Shown here one piece after another: positions 59,101 through 64,000 of a DNA stretch of 64,000 nt. Each line of letters opens with the position of its first letter. Position 1 is the stretch's first letter. Both the position numbers and the translations under genes were made by a program. Source of the stretch: Zingiber officinale (lineage: Eukaryota; Streptophyta; Magnoliopsida; Zingiberales; Zingiberaceae); NCBI RefSeq assembly GCF_018446385.1, contig NC_056001.1:107114436-107178435 (forward strand). The letters run 5' to 3'. The notes beneath the pieces were generated by a model. The model was given only the letters and a program-made list of their open reading frames with translations, made no database searches and was not told where the DNA came from.

Positions 59101-59336
59101 TTCCAGCTGCTAGGAACCAGCAAGTACCTCCTCCAACTCACCAGTACAACTCCCAGTCCATCCACAATCACCCATATGGGGAGATGATTGAGAAAGCAAT
59201 TAACATGGGATTTGATAAGAATCAGGTTATAAATGTTGTCCAGAGGATGAGCGACAGTGGGCAACCGATGGATTTTAATTCTCTGCTCGATAGATTGAAT
59301 GGACAAGCTGGTGGGACATCTGCAAGAGCACGGTGA
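38156..59336 (+). CDS. DUF1421 / UBA-like proline-glutamine-rich protein, split by a 19-kb intron
   Basis: Exons 38156-38299, 38955-39230 and 58182-59336 join in phase 0 with GT-AG borders (GGAAAG|GTTGTT, AACAG|GATCTC, CAAGAA|GTAAGT, TGTTTAG|GTGCAT), giving 524 residues. The N-terminus (SFDFGSDDILCSYDDF) is the hallmark opening of plant DUF1421 proteins. Residues about 70-175 form a predicted coiled coil (LLRSLDGICGRLSQLE, then LQEVHRSVQVLRDKQEL across the second junction). Residues about 180-460 are Pro/Gln-rich and disordered. The last part (about 472-513, EMIEKAINMGFDKNQVINVV) is a UBA-like/DUF1421 domain. The function is poorly known; ubiquitin or protein binding is inference. The coding sequence is intact although a 15.8-kb retrotransposon sits in intron 2. 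It could instead be expressed as two units if that intron is not spliced. Confidence 0.9.
41023..42686 (-). repeat. 3' LTR of the Tat element
   Basis: A 1664-bp LTR. Its right end TGTTTCGCA is followed by GCCTCCCCTTC (42687-42697), which is a polypurine tract on the minus strand. TATA box (minus) within CCCCCTTTATATACC at about 41309-41323. Confidence 0.85.
43139..45640 (+). pseudogene. Antisense ORF module A of the Tat element (Transposase_28-like plus coiled coil)
   Basis: Runs opposite to gag-pol. From ATGGCTGAAGAATC (about 43152), frameshifted pieces match the plant 'putative gypsy type transposon' domain (phrases QYFRISLQQFAANAIRAV and FFMDLLVVGFCF). A basic KRRKRRK stretch follows at 44032-44241. 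A Glu/Lys coiled coil (44915-45196) and a conserved tail come next (AVEQLKEGDYLVSDPPAHF, in 45260-45634). Many stops and frame changes. Its role in the element's life cycle is unknown in the literature I can recall. Confidence 0.65.
46174..48705 (+). pseudogene. Antisense ORF module B of the Tat element, a diverged copy of module A
   Basis: Starts MAEDDLWYMQYSSN (46174). The domain core FREQIVARF..YPFIVAVSQYFDIPLHQLFPNS aligns with module A. A coiled coil (48187-48453) and the tail FHATEGATKQLREASYLSTEPPP (about 48570-48630) are the counterparts of A's C-terminal phrases. A LINE tail is inserted at 46891-47076. Stops and shifts are present throughout. Confidence 0.65.
46891..47076 (+). mobile_element. 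5'-truncated RTE-type LINE (3' tail)
   Basis: A 186-bp insert between 11-bp direct repeats ATTCACTTATC (46880-46890, 47077-47087). It reads RGRPKKT near its start and DRAQWHKRIHTADPT near its end, then a (TTG)n tail (about 47062-47075). This is the C-terminal end and 3' signature of plant RTE LINEs. Stop codons interrupt it. Confidence 0.8.
48706..49383. other. Tat internal DNA between module B and the tandem repeats
   Basis: No coding family recognised. Degenerate fragments of the adjoining repeat unit may begin at about 49225. Confidence 0.4.
49384..50050. repeat. Tandem repeat of about 97 bp inside the Tat element
   Basis: GAGAGCATGCTCGC (or variants) starts units at 49384, 49481, 49579, 49665, 49763, 49857 and 49956, spaced 86-99 bp. 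Each unit continues with CTTATAACC.., GGAGTCTGGGACTGG and a CCGGGGGCTATAATCTCTGGA-like phrase. Seven units, diverged from each other. Such arrays in the 3' non-coding part are known in Tat/Ogre elements and can seed satellites. Confidence 0.85.
50150..51135 (-). pseudogene. Integrase region of Tat pol (decayed)
   Basis: From 51135 down, an HHCC-like segment (DAAQLVRKCLSYQKHQNIPHH) leads in a shifted frame to FDQWGVDIVGHFPLAPAQK (about 50940-51000), the start of the catalytic core with the first Asp. VAVDYFSK and, further down, YNPQKATSITPF and VGDLVGKRI-like phrases (C-terminal region) are readable across stops. Non-functional. Confidence 0.7.
51549..51830 (-). pseudogene. Second, archaeal-type RNase H domain of Tat pol
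   Basis: MDESSTRQGSGIDILMISP, TNNETEYKALIADLQAV and LIYSDSQLVAQQL carry the D..E..D pattern of an RNase H fold. It lies downstream of the usual Gypsy RNase H and before integrase, a diagnostic of the Tat lineage. Confidence 0.8.
51831..52260 (-). pseudogene. Gypsy RNase H region of Tat pol
   Basis: Two overlapping frames (52249-51953 and 52091-51831) read AIGSVLVRQEGKEQQLVYF, YTALEKLAYGLVLAAQKLR and ALADFIVE. This is the normal RNase H following RT, with a frameshift at about 52000-52090. Confidence 0.75.
52293..53010 (-). pseudogene. Reverse transcriptase region of Tat pol
   Basis: 53006-52662 contains VLVFKPGNKWRVCIDFKDLN, KDYYLLPRIDQVVD and ILDAYQEYHQVLL. The catalytic YVDD motif follows in a shifted frame (52634-52623, read MEVYVDDILIKS). 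52523-52293 holds the connection region (LTSRITALSRFISQSVDRSLPF). Frameshifted and stopped. Confidence 0.85.
53630..53760 (-). pseudogene. Retroviral-type aspartic protease trace
   Basis: Minus strand reads DDALIIKTIIANYNISRTFVDTNSS, shown here in two parts: DDALIIKTIIANYN and ISRTFVDTNSSVNII. The active-site triplet is DTN rather than DTG, so the catalytic motif is altered in this copy. Confidence 0.6.
53960..55175 (-). pseudogene. Gag region of the Tat element (frameshifted)
   Basis: Begins near 55171 with LMQEDLDLLINARAQRLLEQ and a glutamine run coded by TTG/TTGTTG on the plus strand. 54774-54479 is the retrotransposon gag core (DSAQRWLN, then CFKDFRKNFLHHFASSRRY and KESLRVYIKEFN). 54521-54216 continues with NFDHLLDRAIEFINVEK. 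A degraded zinc knuckle CTLHRSTTHDTQDC lies at 54156-54115. At least three frame changes. Confidence 0.75.
55220..56823 (-). repeat. 5' LTR of the Tat element
   Basis: A 1604-bp LTR. TATA box on the minus strand in CCCCCTTTATATACC (about 55506-55520). The primer-binding side (55200-55219) reads AATTTGGTACCGTATGTGGG on the minus strand. That shares only TGGTA with the tRNA-iMet site, so the primer tRNA is unclear. Confidence 0.85.
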
Positions 59337-61780
59337 GAAAAGCTGGTAGGTGCATGCTTATGTGGGTGTTCAATTTGTCTCTTGTGCATTAATAATCTCT
59401 CTTCAGTGCTTGGCGTTGTAGATATAATTTTCTTTCATTCAATGCCCCGACCTTTATCAAATTTGTTGCAAGAAACACCGAGAGTTAAAGTGTTAAACAT
59501 CATATCGACTATTCACTAGAGCTTGAGTCAATTTGTAAAGGCGCATCCGGAAGTTGTGTTAAGCTGGGACAGTTTTATTCTTGGCGGAAGATTCAAAGTC
59601 TGAATTGGCATGAAGTTTATACTTAGCCTGCAAGTTTTGAGTCTGCCTTGTAACCCAAGTTCTGGAATAGTAGCTAGCGAACGTGCAGTTGAACTGAAAT
59701 GTTATATCCATGAAATCATCAAGTGTCTATTTTACTTCTTCCTGTAAAAAGTCTTCTTATTCTTCCAGATCAATGCTAGGGGTGGATACCATCAAATTCA
59801 GATCGCCTTAAAAATGAAAGATGACGACATCCTGTTGCTCTTATAGAAAAGTTAAATGACTCAGCAGTGGAAAAAGCAATTGCAGAGTAGACAGCATTTG
59901 TTCAGATGCTTAGCAATAATACCGCTGTTAGCTTCTCAATCAAACCATTTGGGCAACTGCTTCCACTGCAGAAGGAAATGCTACGATGAAAACCACATAA
60001 TCAACTCTAAAAAGAAATAGCAGTTGTTGTATCTGCACACGTATTCAAGCACCACAACTGCTATAATGAAAATTAATAAGCAAGCTTTGCCAACTCCCTG
60101 CCACAATCTATATCAACATGTGTAGCACCTCCTGGTCACAATTTACCCAGCCTCCGAATCTTAATTGCGACCCTTTAAATATAAAAAAATAAATATATAA
60201 ATAAAATTAAAAAAATATTCTACCACGTACCTCAAGAAGAAGAAATCAACAAAGTCAAAAGCATTTATTGCGGGAATGGAACGGATGAGCCACTCGCCAC
60301 GGCATGCATTATTTACATGCTTTAACGAGCTTTGACTTGTGACACGCAAGTTTGTGAAACAAACTATGGAAGGGCATCTTGTCCTTCAAACAATGAAGTT
60401 TAATTATGAAACACACACCCGTTGTACTCGAGTAACAGCTGAAATAAAATCAAGTCATGAAACATAATAAATTTCTGTATCGATCTTTAACTACATGCCA
60501 AGAAATTAAAAGGTAGAAATACTTCTTGCCATTTTCTATGGGAAATCAAAATCAAGACGCAACGATCAGTATCTAGAGATGCACATCGATAGACATGCAT
60601 TTCCTTAGCCTAAAATGCTGTAACCAGTGAGCAGTCAACAATATCAGGCCGTCTACCTCACCATTTCTCTTCACATGTCCTTGTCGTGGAATGCAGTGGA
60701 CAGACCAGCGCTCGATCGGCCAACCCCACATCATATTGTACGTATTCGTAGAATATATGCGCCAGATCATACTCACTAATTTAAGCTGCCGTCACATAAT
60801 TACTTGACTCTGAAACTGCTTCTCATTTAAAACGAGGTTATCTGAATTGAACTCTTCCTGATAGAGATATAATTTGAATATATGCACCAGATTTTTGAAC
60901 AAATGTTTTTCAACTTCTTCCTTGAATGATTATCCTCACCTCCACACCAATAAAAATGCAAATTAAAAGGGGTGCAGTTGATATTAGATCCTGAAGAGTG
61001 AAGATCCTGCATGTTCTGGTCAACTTCAAAGATGGGATTAGGTGCACGCATCATCATCCACTGCATTAGGGTCTATTCGCGCATAATATTTAAATGAGAG
61101 AGATGTGTGACCTATAACGACCTTGAACAAAAGTCAAACCTCACTACAGTGTTTTGTATAATTGTCTGCGTTATGGTGATCATCTTACGAGCTGCAAAAA
61201 AAAAAAACCTTAATTATGAACGAATCGATTAATTTGGTCAACGAAAAGGGCTGTTGCCATCCCAAGCCATGTCTTCTTCAAGCAATTTGAGAGAAATAAA
61301 AAATAACAGGAAAAGACCAAAAATGTTGTCCGCTCTGTTGACTCGCGTCCCGGCGCCCCCGTTTCACACTTCTCCGATTCGACGTCCTTCCGCCGTCCGA
61401 TCGAGTTCCGGCGGATCTTGCAGGCGGGCAGCGGTCAACCGTCAACCATCGCTCGTCGTACACACGATCCACGTGTCGCGTGTCGGTGAGTGCTGGTCCT
61501 ATGATGTGCCGACGCATCTCCATTGGACCGACAAGAGCCCGTCACCTTGGCGGGATTGACGTCTCCGTGTTAGGTCAACAGTGTCTTTTTATTAAATTAC
61601 ACCCCTAATTTTATAAATTTATCAAACCATTGGGAAATAATTTGTTGAGTTGTAATAATTTTCAGCTTTTTGTCAAACCACGAGAAATTTTTTAAAATAT
61701 TTAAATTTAAAATTATTAAATCACATACATAATTTTATTTTTATCCTATTAGTATTCCCAGTTAAATCGATAAATCTTTT
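59337..61780. other. 3' flank of the DUF1421 gene and distal WRKY upstream region
   Basis: The 3' UTR of the DUF1421 gene, then AT-rich DNA. 61340-61560 is GC-richer but matches no coding family. GGTCAA/TTGACC W-box cores occur at 61018, 61236, 61433 and 61573. No gene seen. Confidence 0.45.
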
Positions 61781-61784
61781 TTTT

Positions 61785-62330
61785 TAAATGATCGATTTAT
61801 TTAAAAAAAATCAATGCTCCCAATATAATAAGTAAAATTGATGTTTGAGATCAATCAATTTGGTCAACATCAGCTTATAGATTTAGAAAGATCAAAATGA
61901 TATGAAATCAAATTTTATATATATGTTCGTCAAACTCTCATAATTATATTCATGTCCTCATATATCAATTTGACCTACTATATTAAGAGTAGTGATTTTT
62001 TAAACATGAACGTATTTAAAAAATATAATTCATGTTAAAAAAATCACTGCTCTTAATATAGTAGGTCAAATTGATATTTTAGGACATGAGTATAATTAGG
62101 AGAGCTAAACAAAAACATAGTATCTGATTTCATTGTATTTTGAGTTCTCTAGGTCCATCAATTAATTTTGATCAAAATGGACGGATGAATTTAGAAAACT
62201 CGAAATGATATGAAATAAGATATTATGTGTTTGTTAGTTTTTCTAATTATATACATACTCTCAAATATTAATTTCATCAAATATATTGGAAGTAATAATT
62301 TTTTAACAATCAATTTTTAAAAAAAAAAGA
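61785..62330. repeat. Nested foldback (MITE-like) element upstream of the WRKY gene
   Basis: The inner arms 61951-62010 and 62029-62090 form a near-perfect 60-bp inverted repeat around an 18-bp loop. The outer ends also pair: GCTCCCAATATAATAAGTAAA at about 61825 against a complement ending near TATTGGAAGTAATAATTTTT at about 62295. Between them a second copy of the ..GAAATGATATGAAAT.. module occurs as a direct repeat. It carries W-box cores at 61862, 61970 and 62064. Confidence 0.75.
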
Positions 62331-62754
62331 ATAATAAGACTGTTATAATTGTTGTAGTCGACTAGGAATAGTAATAAGGTAAAAATAAAATTAGATAGGT
62401 AATGTAATTTAATAATTTTAAAATTAGCATATATTTAATTTTTTTTTACATAATTTGATAAAAAGTTGAATAATTTTTGCCCACAGAATTAAAAAAACTT
62501 TTTATTGACTAGAAATGTTATATCATCCTAAAGTCAATGGATCAATTTTGAAACTTATGTCATGATCTAAGATTGCAACACGAAATATAAGTTGCCAAGT
62601 CCATTTAAATTAAAACATAAGGGGGGTAGTTTGATGATTGTAAATTTCTGGGAGGCATTTCAAAAAAAGTCCGAAAAATTTAGTAAAGGGCAAATACTTT
62701 TTTATTATATTATTGTTATATGAGAAAAATCATTAAAAGCAATAAAAATAATCA

Positions 62755-62833
62755 CATATATATATATATATATATATAAATAAGGCCACAGCTTCACCCG
62801 TCTCTGCGGATCCATCCAGGAGCTCAGATCTCC
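62755..62833 (+). promoter_or_regulatory. TATA region and short 5' UTR of the WRKY gene
   Basis: A (TA)n run at 62755-62778 merges into TATATAAATAAGG (62772-62784), about 50-60 bp before the ATG. If used as the TATA box, the leader would be only about 20-35 nt. A poly(TA) promoter may shift its length between alleles. Confidence 0.55.
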
Positions 62834-64000
62834 ATGTCTGGCGATCAAGATCACCGGCCGGAGCACTACAACTTCATTTTCCACGATGAACCCTTTCCGT
62901 TCATCGACCACAAGCCGTCATCCGGAGCTCCCGGTGGCGGTGCTTATTATGAGTACCACGATGCGCCGCAGCTGGCAGCAGCACCGTCGACGACGACGTC
63001 GTTCTTGAGCATCACCGACTTGTTACGGAGCTCGATGGTCGACTACATGGCGGCGGCGGCTTCTAGTGATTTTGGCTTATCATCATCCTCTTGGGAGCCG
63101 CCAGCGGCAGGGGGGACTGTTGGTTCTGATCTGATGTTGGATGTAAACACCTTGAGTGCAGCTGGTAATATTCCTCCTCCTCCTCCGACGACGACGCTGG
63201 GCTGCGGTGGCGGAGCTTCGACTCCGCTAACGCCTAACTCATCTACTTCTTCTTCGTCCACTGAGGCCGGCGCCGGCGAGGAGGAGCACTTGAAGCCGGA
63301 TCAAGAGGAGGTGAAGCAACAGCCAGAGGAGGTGGATACAGATCAGGGCGATATGTCTAAGAAATTGTGAGTCACGTTAATTATTTCTCTCTATAATTTC
63401 TCCCTTAATTTGCTTCAAGTGAATCAGTTTTTTCTTGAAATTACAATTCCTATAGCTATTTATTTGGATCCAAATTAAATAGATTGAATTAATTGCATTC
63501 ATCGATAATAATTCTTTTAACAATGTTAATTAATCTTCGTTATGTGAAATTTAGGGACAAGCCCAAGAAGAAAGGCGAGAAGCGAGCAAGAGATCCAAGT
63601 TTTGCCTTCGTTACCCAGAGCGAAGTTGATCATTTGGAAGACGGCTACCGTTGGAGGAAGTATGGTCAGAAAGCAGTGAAGAACAGCCCTTACCCAAGGT
63701 CGATCGTCAATTATGTCTGTGTAAATTGTAATTAATTAATAATTAAAAATCTTTCTAATTAATTCAATTGTTTTAATTTAATTTCAGGAGCTACTACCGT
63801 TGCACAACGCAGAAGTGCCCCGTAAAGAAGAGGGTGGAGAGGTGCTACCAGAATCCATCAATCGTGATAACAACCTACGAAGGCAGACACACTCATAACT
63901 GCCCCACCGCGCTGAGGGGGAGCGGGCACTTCTTGCCGTCGCCGCTGCCGCCGCTGCCGCCTTCTCAGGTGATGCCGGCGAGCTTTTGCCATGACCTGAT
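62834..64000 (+). CDS. WRKY transcription factor, group IIc (3' end beyond the window)
   Basis: Nuclear DNA-binding regulator that binds W-boxes (TTGACC/T). Exons 62834-63366, 63555-63698 and 63788 to beyond 64000 join in frame (AAATT|GTGAGT, TTTAG|GGACAA, CCAAG|GTCGAT, TTTCAG|GAGCTA). The N-terminus (1-177) is low-complexity, with a Pro/Thr/Ser-rich stretch and an acidic Glu/Gln tail. A basic [11 protein letters not shown] nuclear-localisation-like stretch precedes the domain. The WRKY domain has WRKYGQK (211-217) and a C-X4-C-X23-H-X-H zinc site (C231, C236, H260, H262). The intron at PYPR|SYYRC is the conserved R-type WRKY intron. The [20 protein letters not shown] context fits IIc members of the WRKY28/71/23/48 type. 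Visible sequence ends in a Pro-rich C-terminus. Confidence 0.95.

Noticed and set aside
59765-59860. Short phrase resembling the RT motif GGYHQIQIA
   Set aside because: Only about ten residues fit, with a stop soon after and no flanking RT blocks or LTR; chance or a tiny relic.
1-64000. CRISPR array, bacterial operon, defence system, tRNA or rRNA genes
   Set aside because: The spaced repeats found are LTR minisatellites or retrotransposon arrays in plant nuclear DNA. No tRNA cloverleaf or rRNA stretch was recognised by eye.

Overview
The window is plant nuclear DNA, almost certainly from a monocot with a repeat-rich genome. It holds AT-rich intergenic DNA, spliced genes with plant GT-AG introns, and nested LTR retrotransposons. 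The gene families (a plant clade I GSK3/SHAGGY-like kinase, a CIPK, an ICR/RIP coiled-coil protein, a DUF1421 protein and a group IIc WRKY) and the LTR families suggest a Zingiberales-like lineage. That last placement is inference and unproven. Nothing bacterial, viral or organellar is visible.

There are five host genes. (1) 3086-6691 (-): a GSK3/SHAGGY-like kinase. Nine coding exons are readable, but the C-terminal exons do not appear before the window edge. (2) 25187-26638 (+): an intronless CBL-interacting protein kinase. (3) 29109-30051 (+): an ICR/RIP (interactor of constitutive active ROPs) gene with an apparent early stop just before its basic tail. (4) 38156-59336 (+): a three-exon DUF1421/UBA-like protein whose second intron is about 19 kb because a whole 15.8 kb retrotransposon lies in it. 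(5) 62834-64000 (+): a group IIc WRKY factor, cut by the window end.

The rest is a layered transposon landscape. 1-3 kb: a foldback element, and a solo LTR with a perfect 5-bp target duplication inside one of two tandem copies of a local sequence. 9.1-9.7 kb: a MITE-like element with a 9-bp duplication. 10.8-23.4 kb: an old Copia gag interrupted twice, by a gag-only Copia element and by a solo LTR that itself carries an insert, next to an LTR split by a hAT remnant. 30.4-37.8 kb: an AT-rich repeat family hit by a three-level LTR-in-LTR nest and by a second solo LTR of the family seen at 1.3 kb. 41.0-56.8 kb: a Ty3/Gypsy Tat-lineage element (minus strand) with both LTRs, gag, protease trace, RT, two RNase H domains, integrase, a tandem-repeat region and a duplicated antisense ORF module. 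A LINE tail is inserted in one of those modules.

The host genes do not form a pathway. Two are Ser/Thr kinases and one a transcription factor, but their closeness looks incidental. The main biology is how transposons have stretched introns, supplied promoter motifs and piled into one another. All retroelement coding regions seen are frameshifted or stopped.
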